A stretch of DNA of 64,000 nucleotides from Turritopsis dohrnii (GCA_027922465.2 BQMF02000652.1:1-64000); one strand, 5' to 3'. Positions 1 through 11,977 are shown, counted from the stretch's first letter. Made by a program: numbers and translations. The notes: a model not told the origin generated them from the letters alone.

Positions 1-1044
1 TGAAGATGACTACTGGCAGGGATAAGCGAGTAGAATACCAGGATATACTTATAAATTACAGAGTACTCTTTAACATCTATCCCGGTTTTGATAGTCTGTA
101 GCAATGCTTCGTTCACAGCTAGCATGACCATTTCAAAATATTTTTCATAAGCGCCCCATAATTTCCCAAAATTTTTATAAGCGCCCGGGCGCTTATGAGA
201 GAGAATACGGTAGTTCTTCCATATCTATTCTTAAACACGCCTAATTCCATAAGAACTAAAGGGCCATTCAATAATTACGTCACGCTAAATTTGCTGTTTA
301 AGAACGACCCATTCCCCCTCGTCACACTTCGTGTCACGTTTTTATATAGGACGTCACGCTTGGCAGAAACAACTGCTTAGCACTCAGCAAGAGAAAAGGA
401 ATGATGTTTAAGTTGGTTGTCTAGTTGAATGGTTCCTGTTATTACAGCTTCCGTAGCCCAAACAGTGCTTTAAATGCTCCTCCTTCGCAGGACCCTCATA
501 GATAACAGTACCTTAAGGAACTGAAGAGGCTATCCCTCAACACAAATCTGAAGTTCTGCTAACTCTTTTTCTTCGAAGAGATAACAGAGAAAAATGATCA
601 AGTCGTTCTGGAAGAGCTCACCAGGCTTGTCTTAATTTATATTTGGGTTTTTATTTATTTATTTATACTTTATGCTAACTGAAAATACTTTGGTACTTGA
701 AATTTGATGTTATGCTGTTTTTCTTGTTAGTTAAGCTTTTGGCTTAACAAAATCAGCTTAAAAGTTATCAGCTTATAAGATTATAAACATCTTGTTACCT
801 CGTTTGTCAATTACTACTTTGTGCATTAAGTTCAAGAAGGCAGTTATTTGTTGGAATTCATATTTGGTTTCCCGAAATTACAACGAAAAAAACATTGCGT
901 TGTGTGTCTTTTTTCTACATAAGCTCTGATAAAAAAAAGTCCTTATAAGTAGATATACGTTGTTCAGCTCACACATGAGCAATTCTGGCTCTTGTTGTTT
1001 CACATTTATAACTTCTTTATAACTTCTTTATAATCACATATTAG
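1..1044. other. Upstream flank of receptor copy A
   Basis: No exon could be supported here. The first 100 bases resemble the flanks at about 26839 and 41139, which lie at the same distance upstream of receptor copies B and C, so the duplicated unit begins outside the window. A GC-rich palindromic stretch (gcgcccgggcgc, near 180) followed by an 'agagaatacggtag' motif recurs at 25.6 and 40.1 kb. The stretch 660-1000 resembles the 3' part of the CGGTAG-type repeat annotated elsewhere. No signal-peptide exon that could feed the Ig-like exon at 1045 was found. Confidence 0.6.
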
Positions 1045-4000
1045 GAGAACCTTACAAGATAACCCCCAAGCAAGCTAGCTGCTCATGTGTTCAACACTAC
1101 AATTTTTCATTTGACTTTCAATTTGCATCATGAGAAGTCTGACGTGCGATTGGCACAGTTAATGGTTATGGCAGGCAATCAGCAGATTTCTACAGGTTTT
1201 CCGGAGATCAAAGTTCAAGAAGATGTCCTCAAAGAATTCAACGGGAGAATATCTCTTAGTTATTATCCCGATTCATATTTACGGCTTGACATTCAAAATG
1301 GTTCCGTGTCAGACTGTAATCAATTCAAAGTGGTTGGTCTCTTCATTGGGAAGAAGGATCGGAATAAAAGAAAACATGTTCACAGTTACTTGACCGTCAA
1401 TTTCACTGAAGAATATGTCTCAAGTAAGGGTAAACCAACATATTGTTGAGAAAATAATATGGATTTAATTTGGATTTTCTTCAATTTCCGACAAACTTTT
1501 ACTAACTGTTGTGTACTTACTACGGTGAGTGTTAGGGTCAACAGTGGGGATTAATGGTTATTTTCTCCAATATTTGATTTTTGTTACGAAGTGAGAGGTA
1601 GTGTAAAGTATAACGAAAGAAACATTTGATAGGAGAAAGCACTCCTTTTGAAAACCTTTATAAGCAGAACGATTAGCGTTTTCTGTTATAGGAATGCCAA
1701 TAGTTTGTCGCAATGGATCAAACGTCATTTATTATCCATCAAAATCTGTTAGCTCGACTAAACCACCCGTACTCCTTACACGTCTTACAGCATCTACAAA
1801 TCCTAACAAAACTTTTAACATGCTGATAATACCAATGGCGATAGGGGCCGTTTTGTTTGTCGTGACCACAATATGGATCACAATATTGGTTTGGAAATGT
1901 TGGCGTCATAGTAATATCATACGTAAGTAGTTGAGAACAGCCTTATTGCGAAGAAGCAAACAATCGTATCTTATTTACTTTCTTTTGGGGTTTTGTTGTT
2001 GTTGTTGTTGTTGTTGTAACAGGACAACAGGAGATCTAGATCGAAAAATGAACTTACTCCAAATAAATTTGCAAAGCTTCTCCGTATTTTTTTTTCATTT
2101 GCTAATCTATGGCAAAAGATTAAAACAAACAAGATGCCCTACCGGGCAGAAGGATTTCTGCAAGCTTTGCTGCTGAAAATGAAGCAAAAATGCAACACGA
2201 GCAGCCTAGATTCGTCCTGCTAAACTAAAACAGTCACATCATTCAACTCGAGAAGCATCAGCATTAAATCAACAAAAATGTTGATGCGATTGACAATGTT
2301 CGTCAAGAAAGTCAGTCTACATTAACGGAAAAAAGAGGCTTTTCTTTATGCTACGGTAGAGATTATTTATGAAGATCTATTGGTACGAATAAGCGGAATG
2401 ATTGTTACTGGATATTGACCACCCACGTACTCCAAAAAGTGCATTGACACAATACGAAACTCTAATTTAACCACATCAAACATAATGAATTCTATAAAAA
2501 GATTCTGTGTATACTGGCGGCAACCAATACATCATTTGGACAGCACAATAATTATATAAAGTTTCTACATTGATCTCCTCAGGATGAAAAAGATATGTAA
2601 TATCACAATAATTGTTACTTAGAAATTAAAATTCATATCTAATCTAAAAGTTAAAAAAAACCAACATACATAGGGAGCAAAGAGATATGGTGATATAGCC
2701 AGAATACATCCAAACATTGCTAGTAAATATAGTTTAAATAGCTGTATTAGAGTAATTATGTTGGTGATGATGCTGGGGGGAGCAGCTGAAAGGAAGCTAA
2801 GCTGAGCTTTAAGAATCCAAAAGCTTCTAAAAATTGACTTCAGACATGCGTACACATACAAATACACAAAGGTCTTTCATATTTAAAAGGCTTGGAGCAA
2901 AAATAAAACAAGAAATACCTTTTCTTCCACACCATGTATTGGCATTGTTTTCATTAAACTTCAAGAAAACTTCTTTCAAAAAACCGAATAACCACGCTGT
3001 AATTTAATTTTGTGAACATGACAAGTTCCCAACAGTAATGCAATTCTTTATATAAAATTATAAGCTGTATTAACTTCTTTTAAATCCATATTTCCATCAA
3101 AGAAACTTTTAGCAAACTACACACGTTTTTTCGCTGCCATTTTTAAAACGTTTTGAAGACGATCACATGGCATGGCGAAAATCAGCCAATAAACTATCGC
3201 TATTGAAGTTAAGGTGGCTAAATTAACACCCTTTCTTAGTAGTCGGGCATTATGCGCCAATGACGGTACAGCCGGCTTTTCTATCGACCAATGAAATTCG
3301 AGAAACAAATATGCGCCGGTTTGGACAGGATGAAAAAAAAAAAAAACAGAAAAACACGGACGATCGTAAAGTATTTCTTGCTTACGCAGAAATCCAATAA
3401 TTTAAATGTTCATCGCGTTGAAATGACGGTATTCTCGTTGTTTGCAGAAACGAAAAACTTGCATAAATAGCGTGAAGGAATTTCTTAGATCAATGATCGA
3501 TTCATTTTCAATACATCTACTTTGACGTCAGACTGTATTGATAGCAGTTATTATAACTGAAGTGTATTTATCCTGTATAAATATTTTTGAAAAAAACTCA
3601 GTTTTTGATTAGACTCTTGATTTTACTGTATGGGCGTTTAAAGGATCTGGATCAAAATTTGCAATTCTTTGGAATATTCACTTTGCATTTAAATTTTGTC
3701 CAAAATAACAATCTTTAGGTAACTCCGGTAATTTCAAGTCTGAAACAAAAATTGTTGACTTGATTAATCCGCCTTTCGCCGTGACTTGACTAAACGTGCC
3801 TAGTGAGTGAGTACTTTGGAATGAAGAATGCGGGCAAAATGTGTATATTCATCGTATATTTTACAGACCAAAATTCATCCACCTACATGGACTTGAATCC
3901 TGACGAAAACGACGATACAGAAAACCTTGTAGACGAAGAATACACATTCGCATCACTGACACACGATTATGCAGAAATCGGTACGGAAAATATTTTTTCA

Positions 4001-4656
4001 AATCTGTTTTTAGTTCGGCGAAATCCAACTATTTCTACTTTTAATTTGTTTGCAAACTCTTTTTTTTTCAAGTAACCATAGAAACATACTTATCCAAATA
4101 AGATTAACGAGGTTTGAGTTCGACTAAGTACTATTAACCAATCGTCTTATAGATCTTAATTCAGATTACGTCAACCAATTTTCTGGTGACATCAACAGCT
4201 GCCAAGACAATAAAAACAACACGTATTTACGTGGTGATGGAGAATATGAGATACCTCCATCAATAATCAACCTTCCCAGTAAGTGATGATTTGAAATCAC
4301 TATATGGAGGAGAGTATTTATTTAGAAATACATACACACTCTTTCAATAAAAATACTCTTTATCGTAGTGACTTTTGAACTGCTTTCCCGAGTAAGTAAT
4401 GATTTGACCTTAGCTTGGGTGCTTGAGCGTCTATAGGCAATTTGGAGTGGCGCATCGGCTCCAACAATGGTGGGGCTGTTTTCAAAGTTTGTCTTTCGTG
4501 TTTTGATTTTCCTTTTGAACATGATATGTTTTGTTATGTTTCTTAGAGAATCCACAATATATAAACCACAGCAATAACCGTGGCATCAAAACCAACATTA
4601 ACACAACTGACTACCATGACACAGGAGGAGAAAGGCCACTCTCAGAAGCAATTTAA
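1045..4656 (+). pseudogene. Receptor copy A: Ig-like/TM/tyrosine-tail gene, frameshifted
   Basis: Five exons are visible: 1045-1423 (Ig-like), 1692-1922 (stalk and membrane segment), 3867-3980, 4153-4278 and 4547-4656 (cytoplasmic tail, stop TAA). All have good ag/gt borders and keep phase 1. The Ig-like exon is 379 nt against 378 nt in copies B and C. One extra base near 1116-1125 puts TGA at 1131 in the reading frame, so this copy cannot make the same protein unless the base is a sequence error. The tail is otherwise intact and almost identical to copy B: STYMDL, EEYTFA, HDYAEI, SDYVNQ, NTYLRG, GEYEIP and PQYINH. The intron at 1923-3866 is about 1.5 kb longer than in B because it carries an inserted repeat (about 2130-3350). 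The first coding exon is not seen. The domain call rests on motif and layout; family identity (Alr-like) is inferred. Confidence 0.75.
2130..3350 (+). repeat. 'acaagatgccct' repeat with A-rich end
   Basis: This starts with 'acaagatgccctaccgggca' and ends with 'ggtttggaca' followed by an A-run. The same two ends bound the copies at 49405, 51548 and 53685. Here it lies in the intron of receptor copy A and is missing from the same intron of copy B, where the flanks meet near 28350. The family is unknown. The A-rich end suggests a retroposed sequence, but no coding region or tRNA-like head was recognised. Confidence 0.6.
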
Positions 4657-4867
4657 TTTGAAGAACCATTATTGATATCAGTACGTAAATTACACAGCAT
4701 TAAAGTCGCAGCATCCCATACCTATCCAGTCTCCTTCCATATGCTGTGTTGCTACCCACAAATTTTGTAGGCTGATACCATTAAAAACACAAGCCTTAGT
4801 TTTGAGGCTGGAATAGAGGCTATTTGTTGATCGTGGCTTAATTTAAGAAGTGTTTAATTGTTAACTA

Positions 4868-5041
4868 CAGTAAACTCTCTCTAAATCGATCATCGAGGTG
4901 ACTGACAAAAACGTTCGATTTATGGAAAGTTCGGATTAGGGAGGTTCATTTACAAAGAAATGATAGGTGAAGGGACCTTGAAATTCGTTCGAATTAGAGA
5001 AAGTTCGAATTATGGAGGTTCGAATTATAGAAATTCGACTG
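4868..5041. mobile_element. pogo/Tigger-like MITE, copy 1
   Basis: A 174-bp element flanked by TA on both sides. It begins CAGTAAACTCTC and ends ...AATTCGACTG, with internal 'gttcgaatta' sub-repeats typical of non-autonomous pogo-type elements. An equal-length copy lies at 30099-30272, so the insertion predates the unit A/B duplication. It has no coding capacity. Confidence 0.65.
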
Positions 5042-5284
5042 TAAAACTATTTTACCAAGGCGAGTGCGGACTCCAGAAAATTCACATGAATTTGCTTATA
5101 GTGGAGTTTGTGTTTTCAATAATATCTGAAGCAAAGGAATTTTTAGTATTATAAATGATCCTGTAGTTATTTACTAGCTACTGATTTTTCTGGTTAGCTA
5201 GCGCTGATTTGGTGTTTTGTGTTATTGTACTGTTCATACAGACCTTTATCGAGATATGAGAGCTCTGGAGGCAAAGGGCCTATG

Positions 5285-5635
5285 CAGGCGCGGATGCAGG
5301 ATTTAAAAGACGTATGTCGCGAAGCGTAAAAATTTATTGCGGAGCGGAGCGACGCAAGGGATTTTTCATCTCAACTGGGGGTATTGGGGGAGGAACCCTT
5401 TTCAAAGGGTTCTAGGGAAGCATTTCACCTGATACTTTTTCAGATTTTATTTTCAGTGAGGACAGGAAAGGACAAAATAACAACAATGGTTCATTTTTCC
5501 GAATACTGTTTTTCTCAAAATGAATCGTTGTTCTTCTTTCTTCATGATGCAGTGTAAGTATAAACAAAAACATTTGTCTGTTTCGCCTAATATCAAGGCT
5601 CATCAGCATGCCTAGGCTCATAACTTGAAAATAGG
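5285..5635. mobile_element. 351-bp insertion with CTATG target duplication
   Basis: The paralogous site in unit B (around 30514) reads 'ggcctatgtattatg' uninterrupted. Here the same sequence is split, with CTATG present at 5280-5284 and again at 5636-5640. The insert therefore runs 5285-5635. It starts CAGGCGCGGATGCAGG; no clear terminal inverted repeat was seen. The family is unknown. Confidence 0.7.
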
Positions 5636-5964
5636 CTATGTATTATGATGTTACCTTGCATGCATACCATATGTTATTTTGTATCTGTTTATACAACAAT
5701 GACATCCATCAACTTAGACGAGCTTCAAATTTTACCTTGTTTACAATGTTTGAACTAAAAGCTAAATCAGATGCATACCAACATAGAATGTGTAGAAAAT
5801 CTCTAATCATCCAAATACACTGACAACATTTTGAAAGTAAAGCATTTAATTACCTGTGGAAGTGCATTGTGCCCTACTCAAAATTGACTTGATGTTATTC
5901 TGTGTTTATTGTGATGCATTTATCAATCAAAGTGCACACGCATGTTTACATGTTGTCTTTTCAT

Positions 5965-6127
5965 TTACGGGGAATATGATAAATTGGGAATTATCAATAT
6001 TTCCCGTTTATTATGCATATTAACCCTAACCCTAACCCTAACCCTTACCGTAAACCTATCGGGCATTATTCAAAATAACTGGTTAATATGAATAATCCCC
6101 GAATTTATCACAATCCCCGTAACATAT
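5965..6127. mobile_element. Palindromic MITE with TTAGGG-type core, copy 1
   Basis: The ends 'ttacgggga...' and '...tccccgtaacata' are inverted repeats. The middle contains four CCCTAA-type repeats plus variants. Related elements lie at 6618-6707 (truncated), 30849-31017 and 32410-32567. The TTAGGG-like core is part of the element, so it is not evidence of a telomere fusion. Confidence 0.65.
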
Positions 6128-6617
6128 ACATTTTATTGAACAAATTCCCTATGGAATCATTATTATGAAAAACCTCTTCACTGATATAGTCTTGTTATTT
6201 GTCATTAGTTTTCTAATTTCGTTGTTTAGTTTTTGTATCGTCTATTAGTTTTTACTGTGTCTCTGCATGGACGGACAGCACTTTTATGGCCTTAATCTTA
6301 TAAATAATCGGCAGTTGTTTTCCTTTTATTTTTATTATCAGTGAAGAAAGAATGTATGTATGTATTTGTAAGTCAGTATTTTTTAGTATTGCCACTTATT
6401 TTTGATGTGCAGTCATTCCTGTTTGGAATTCATCTGTGCAGAGAGAAGGTTTTGAACTCTTTATGATTATGAGAATCAAGGTCTGCATGAAATTTTGTGA
6501 AGTATACTGTGAGCGTTTTTAAACAGTTGGTAACTTTTTTGACTTTAATACCAACTTTTTTATTCGAAATCAGATTTTCGTTCAATTCAATTCTGCCGTA
6601 CATGAAAGTCTTTTTTA

Positions 6618-6707
6618 TATGTTACGGGGATTGTGACATATTCGGTGATTATGCATAATAACCATTCATTTTAAATAATGCGCGATAGGTTTAGGTTTAG
6701 GGTTAGG
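6618..6707. mobile_element. Telomere-like MITE, truncated copy
   Basis: This begins 'atgttacgggga' like its relatives and reaches the 'tttagggttagg' core, then stops at 6707. The full copy at 32410-32567 continues through the core to a second inverted end. The break coincides with the start of the DNA leading to the RAG1-like gene, so it marks one edge of that insertion. Confidence 0.6.
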
Positions 6708-7162
6708 CACGTTCGTTCATTTGTTTACGAACCGCGGAATGTTATTATACGCATGCGCTAAATTCATCGCGTTTTTGCATACGAAATGTTGTGCTGTACG
6801 AAATGGAATGGCTTCATGCACCCTCGTTAATTAGGGGAAAATCTATAATTCTGTGAGAAATGTACATACTTAAATGATTTTGCATGAACTATACGTGACC
6901 ACAGGTTACACTGACAGAGCTATCACATTCGATTATCAATTGAATTGATGAATATTCTCCGATCTTTCCAGAAGAATTGTTATCGAGAATACCCTGCTCT
7001 GCTCATCGAAATTACAAATATCGCGATTTTTTATCAATAAAAGTACAACTGATTCTGATACTTAATACATTCATCTACTCGTCCTGAAACATTCACGTTG
7101 GTGTCAGTTTTTTTCATCAAGTTATCAACATTTTTGTACCTCCCCCATCCACCACTTCCAAC

Positions 7163-10100
7163 ATGGCTACCGCCCCTGTCATCCACTGTGAAAACCTGAA
7201 GAAACTGTGCAGATTATGTGGTGAAAATTCAGAGAAAAAATCATTCTCTGTGTCCAAGATAATAGTAAGAATAAAAAACGCATTTTCAGTTGATTGCTCT
7301 GCTGATAAAGAAGGACTTCATCCCAACACTCTCTGCTTAAAGTGCTACTCAAAATTGAGAAACATAGAAAATAGGGGACACAGACCTGATCCTATAACAC
7401 TGACATGGGCAGAGCACACAGCCACCAACTGCTTTGTCTGCAGCTATCATGGTAGAACACAGGGAAGACCAAAAAAACTCCAGAAAACTGGTGGGAGACC
7501 AAAAAAAGATACCTGGACAAAAGCGGACATTTTTAATTTGCAAGAGGCCAATCCTGCCATGATTGCGGACGATATCATGGTTCCTACATCATCAGTAAAT
7601 CCACATTTACAATTATGCAAATGCCAACTATGCAGTAAACTTAATTTACAACCTATTCAGCTATATCAGTGCAAGCACGTAATATGCCTCAGTTGCTTGA
7701 TACCTCACATAGAAGGGAAAATTAAGTCAGAAACAACATGCCCAGTTTGTAATGAAACTGTTTCCAACATCACAACTGACAATCATGTCAAAGAAATGGT
7801 TAAGTGTCTAAGGGTGAAATGCAAAAATGATTGTGAGGTATCATTCAATATTTTTGAGAAAAGCCTCAAACTTCGACATGAAACAGAATGCTTCAAAAAG
7901 CTCACAAAACTTAATGAATTATACAACATTGACCGATCAATGGAAATTCCCCGAAATGTTGAAGACGCAGTGTTGCATGTTATTAAAGAAAAACTCTCAA
8001 GAAGTGATGGTAATGTCATATCATTCAAATCTGGTGGTCCAAGGGTAAGCTAAAAATCTTTCATTGATTGAGTTACAACATAAACAACATAAAATAAACA
8101 TAATAATCTTAAGAAGAAAAATTTAATGTGGCCTTGAATTTGGTAGTTTGCCCAGATTTGACGAAAAATTATCCCACAAACAATTTCTCTTTTTAAGATT
8201 ATTTTGCTGTATAAATTTTGATTTATAGGCTGTATTTCTGTCTTCAACACCAAAAGCGTACGTCGAAAGCAGCTCAGCAAGCAAGCGAACCATCCGCAAT
8301 CGAAATCACCAACTAAGAGAAAATTTCAAAAATATAGCAGGATCACAAATTACATCTTGTGTCACACAAACTGCCTCTTTCTTAAAAACTCTTGAAGAAA
8401 GTGACCGCTTAAAAATACTAAAAGCTGCAAATATAACATCAACAGAAGTTTCACCTGAAAAAATGGTTGCTTTAAAATCAGATCTGAACATTCCTTGGGA
8501 GAAAATTAAAGCAATTGCAAGGTCATTATGAATTCTAAATTTTAAACAAAACCCAAAAATGATATGATTTTTTACCTTGAAACACATAATTTTAGGTGGA
8601 TGAAATCTTTCCACATAAAAACACCATTACTTGCTAAGCAACGTTGTGTGGCATCATCTTGGGCTGGTCCCAATCTGGTAGTAGAAGAGTCTCCATTTAC
8701 ATTCGAAAATAAGGAGAAGGGCACAACAGAAGTAAAGTCGGCACCGTGGGCTTATGTACATTATTTACCCACACATGTGAAAGATTACATAATAAATGTA
8801 AAAAAGTGAGTTGTTCCAAATTTATATATAAAAGATGGCAAATAGTTATCTTAACCTTGATATGATTTTTTTTAGATCAGATACTTTTTTGGATCGAGAT
8901 GTCTTCAACAAGGAAATACACTTGAAAATAGGAGGTGACCATGGTGGTGGCTCATTCAAAATGAGCTACCAATTATGCAACATCAGGAAACCAAACAGTA
9001 AAAAAAATACTGTAGTTTTTTCATTGTTCGAAGCAAAAGACACACGTGTGAACCTGAATGTTGGATTGCAGCGCTTCAAATCTCAAGTAGACGATTTACA
9101 AACAATGAAGTTGGAGTACGTTAATTCCTTAAAAAAAAACATGCTTTGTAAAATTAGTTTCAAGAGCAGCTAAAATCAATTTGTGAATTATTTAGAGATC
9201 GAAATCTACGTATATTTATGTTTGGAGATTACGAATTCCTTTGCGTAATGTATGGGCTTACTGGAGCTAATGGTAATACCTTTAAACCACTCTATTGAAT
9301 TCCAGTGTTTGAAATCAACGTTAAGTAAACAATCCATTACCCATTATGTTTCAGGTAGACACTGTTGTCTTTTCTGCGAAGTGTCATCAGCAGATATGCA
9401 AAAGTCACCTCTAGAAAGGGGGCAAAGCAACAAGAGAACTTTACAGACTCTGGAAAGAGATTATAGTGCATTCTATGAAGCTGGTGGAAAGCTAAAAGAA
9501 GCTAAGAATTTCAATAATGTTATCCACAGTCCATACTTCAACATTCCTATAAATCAGGTAAGCAAAATTCAAAGCATAATGGAAAATGTGTGAATAGTTT
9601 TAATAAAACAATTACCATTACAGGTTGCTCCTCCAGTGCTACATATATCGCTTGGCACATATTTGAAATTTTTTAACCTTCTGGAAAAGAAATGCCATTT
9701 AATCGACTTAAAAATAGCTAGTCTCAGTAATGATGTTGATTACACCAAAGAGCTCCGTAAAATTGAAGATAACGAAAAACGGATAGTTGAACTGGAATAT
9801 ACAGTTACTGACTGTAAAAATAAAATTGGACTAAGTATGTCATTTGGTAGATTCTTTCCAAATTTTAGAAAGTAAAGTAAGTAGGAGATGCTGTAGAAAA
9901 TAATTTCATTATGGTTTTTTAGTTTATGACGCCATAGCAAGAAACATTATGTTAAAACCAGACGAAGAAGAAATAATTAGAAGCACTTACGAGCCTAGAC
10001 TAGAGTATATAAAGAATAAAATGCACCAAACTGTAATTTGTTCTTCATTTAGTCTATAAAACAAGAGTTAGAAAATAGTTTGCAAAAAATGAAACCAAAC

Positions 10101-10941
10101 AAGTTATTGATCATTCCAATATTATTTTCAGGAACGAGAACTTGATTCCTTACTCAAAAAAAGCATGTCATATGCAGAAGCTGGACCTTGCGTGAAAAAA
10201 TTGGATGAAGTGTTGTCCCAGTTAAATATAAAAAGGCAAGCTTACCATGGAAAAAGCTTTGTAGGAAACCATGTTCACAAGTTGTTGAAGGTAAAACAAA
10301 GTCTATAAAATTTGCACCATACACTAGTAAATTTTGCTAGACAAATTGATTTGACTTTTAGAGTGACAGTATCATCAAACTTTGTAATGCATTACCAATA
10401 TTAGTTGTTCAGCTCGGTTTTGGTGGAACGGATGTGCATACTGATACGATCAACTACAATAAACAGTTTAAAGGACTGTTTTCTAGATATTCAGTTTGCC
10501 ACAACTTGATGAACTCGTGTGAGATTTTTGATGAAGAGAAAATCTCCAAATTAGGTATTATTAAAATGCACATGTGTATTATTATAAGTATTGATTGCTA
10601 TGAAAATCAAGTTAAATTAATTATTCCCTATAGATGCTGCTATTAAAGAGACAATGTCATTTTTCAGAGAAAATTGGCCAATGGAGACCATCACCCCTAA
10701 ATTACACCTTCTCGAAGAGCATGTACTCCCTTTTGTACAGAAATGGAAGGTGGGGGTAGGGCTTTACAGCGAACAAGGGGGAGAAGGTATTCATCCCGAA
10801 TTTAACAATTTGAAGGCTGTTTATGGAAGGATGCCCAGTGGTGAAAGACGATTGCAAGCAATGATGAAGGAGCATTACCTTAGAATCAACCCAGTGGCCC
10901 AAAAACTGGCTCCACAGATAAAAAGAAAAATTGAAGAGTAG
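7163..10941 (+). CDS. RAG1 N-terminus-like zinc-finger/transposase gene, 11 exons, 961 aa
   Basis: Exons: 7163-8044, 8229-8521, 8596-8805, 8876-9115, 9196-9272, 9355-9557, 9624-9834, 9923-10032, 10132-10290, 10362-10554, 10634-10941. All have gt/ag borders, phases agree, and the sum is 962 codons including TAG. Residues 16-19 form CxxC, 53-61 HP-x3-C-x2-C, 82 W, 85 H, 90-93 CxxC, in the order seen upstream of the RAG1 RING. A C3HC4 RING follows (C154, C157, C170, H172, C175, C178, C193, C196), then a C/H finger around 208-240. Two RPKK basic patches sit at 102-115. Downstream, GGDHGGGSFK, MFGDYEFLC and SEQGGEGIHPEFN carry conserved acidic residues that I read as candidate transposase residues, with a CxxC (HCCLFC) just after the second. 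The core does not look like the RAG1/Transib core by eye. It is probably an N-RAG-TP-type element. Terminal repeats were not found. Confidence 0.85.
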
Positions 10942-11040
10942 ACATTACTACTTACATAAGAAGTTCCATTAACTTTATATCTCTGATAATGTTGTGTTGT
11001 TATAGAAATACAAAAATTATTAAAAATATTATTATTAAAA

Positions 11041-11977
11041 AATTTTTATAGAAATACACACACTATTTCAATAAAAATGCTCTTCGTCGCAGTGTTTTTT
11101 GACAATTTTGCCCACTTTGTTATTTTTTAACACATTTTCCGATCAACAGTATGTTTAGAATTTTCAGCTAGAAAATTGTCACGAGTTTTTGCGAGAATAT
11201 AGTGTATTTCAAAAAAATGGAACAAGAATTGTAATCGCACTTATTGCAATGAATTTTTGTAAACTGGCAATAAATTTCAGATTAGTATAGAGGCTATTTT
11301 TTTTTAGCTTTACCAAAATGTAAATGTTTTAGAAAGTGAGAAAACCGGAAAATTTATAACAACTGTTTTCACAAAAATAGGATGTAATGTGAATATATTT
11401 TATATAAATATAAATATATTTTACATGTAAGTCTCCTCAGCTCATGGTAAATGTTTGCTAATGTATTGGAATTGTGAATAAACGCTTCTGCACAATAACA
11501 AATATATTTCTTTCCGATCCGACCCGTTCCCAGTAGGAAAAATATGCAATCATCATCCGCGGAGGCAATATTCCAGGAGCGTGGGAATGGTCCTGCTACC
11601 ATAGTTTTGACAATAACTTTGAATACTTTTGCAACATCTTTGATAAACTACGTCTGATTTGGCGTATTTGGAGTTTCACTTGTTGGCAATACTAAATCAG
11701 TTTTCCATAATCTGAATATCCATAGTTTAACTTTTCGATTCATCAACATCAACAAAGTAGCATTCAGGGTGGAATTAACATACGCCAACATTCCTCCCGT
11801 GTAGGATATAAACATTACGTAACTATTACTTGGAAAGATGGCAGCAGGCACAGCGGAGACGAAGATGGTTATGTAACATATCAAAAATGTGGTACAAATA
11901 TAACTTGCTAACTTTGACATGACTTTTTCACTTCGCGAAAACGGTAAATCGCTACTGGTTTCCCTGCGGTATTCTGC
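11041..11977 (-). repeat. Duplicated block matching 46574-46935 plus 48160-48737
   Basis: Bases 11041-11390 match 46574-46935, and 11391-11977 match 48160-48737. The right-hand copy has an extra 1.2 kb between these halves (46936-48158). The block ends at 11977, inside the GPCR sequence, where homology switches to the PP2A-side sequence starting at about 55598. Only a short 'att' is shared at the switch point. Confidence 0.75.
11648..11977 (-). pseudogene. GPCR 3' fragment (end of loop 3 through TM7 and tail)
   Basis: The frame matches residues from the third intracellular loop to the C-terminus of the intact receptor at 48410-49324 with few changes. It includes the TM6 segment, the STLNA motif in TM7 and the TPNQT end. 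The first five membrane segments are missing. The sequence breaks at 'cggtatt' and continues as PP2A-flank DNA. It is non-functional as a receptor and serves as a marker of the duplication breakpoint. Confidence 0.85.

Larger units (their letters stand above)
4657..6707. repeat. 3' flank of receptor unit A (paralogous to 29506-32570)
   Basis: This stretch matches 29506-32570 base by base over most of its length and parts of 44852-45850. It holds no supported gene. It does contain a pogo-like MITE (4868-5041), a 351-bp insertion (5285-5635), and two telomere-like palindromic elements. The homology stops abruptly at 6707/6708, inside the second telomere-like element, where the sequence leading into the RAG1-like gene begins. 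Confidence 0.7.

Noticed and set aside
3867..3980. Classical ITAM in the receptor tail
   Set aside because: YMDL and YAEI are 24 residues apart, outside the usual 6-12 spacing, so only ITIM-like and pYxN labels are used.
5638..5823. Short frame conserved between 5638 and 30508
   Set aside because: Conserved only because the whole flank is duplicated; no splice context, codon pattern or domain.
5990..6050. Telomere or chromosome fusion scar from CCCTAA repeats
   Set aside because: The repeats lie inside a palindromic mobile element present four times in the window.
7163..8044. True RAG1 gene
   Set aside because: Only the N-terminal zinc region matches; the RAG1 catalytic core is not recognisable and no RAG2-like neighbour exists.
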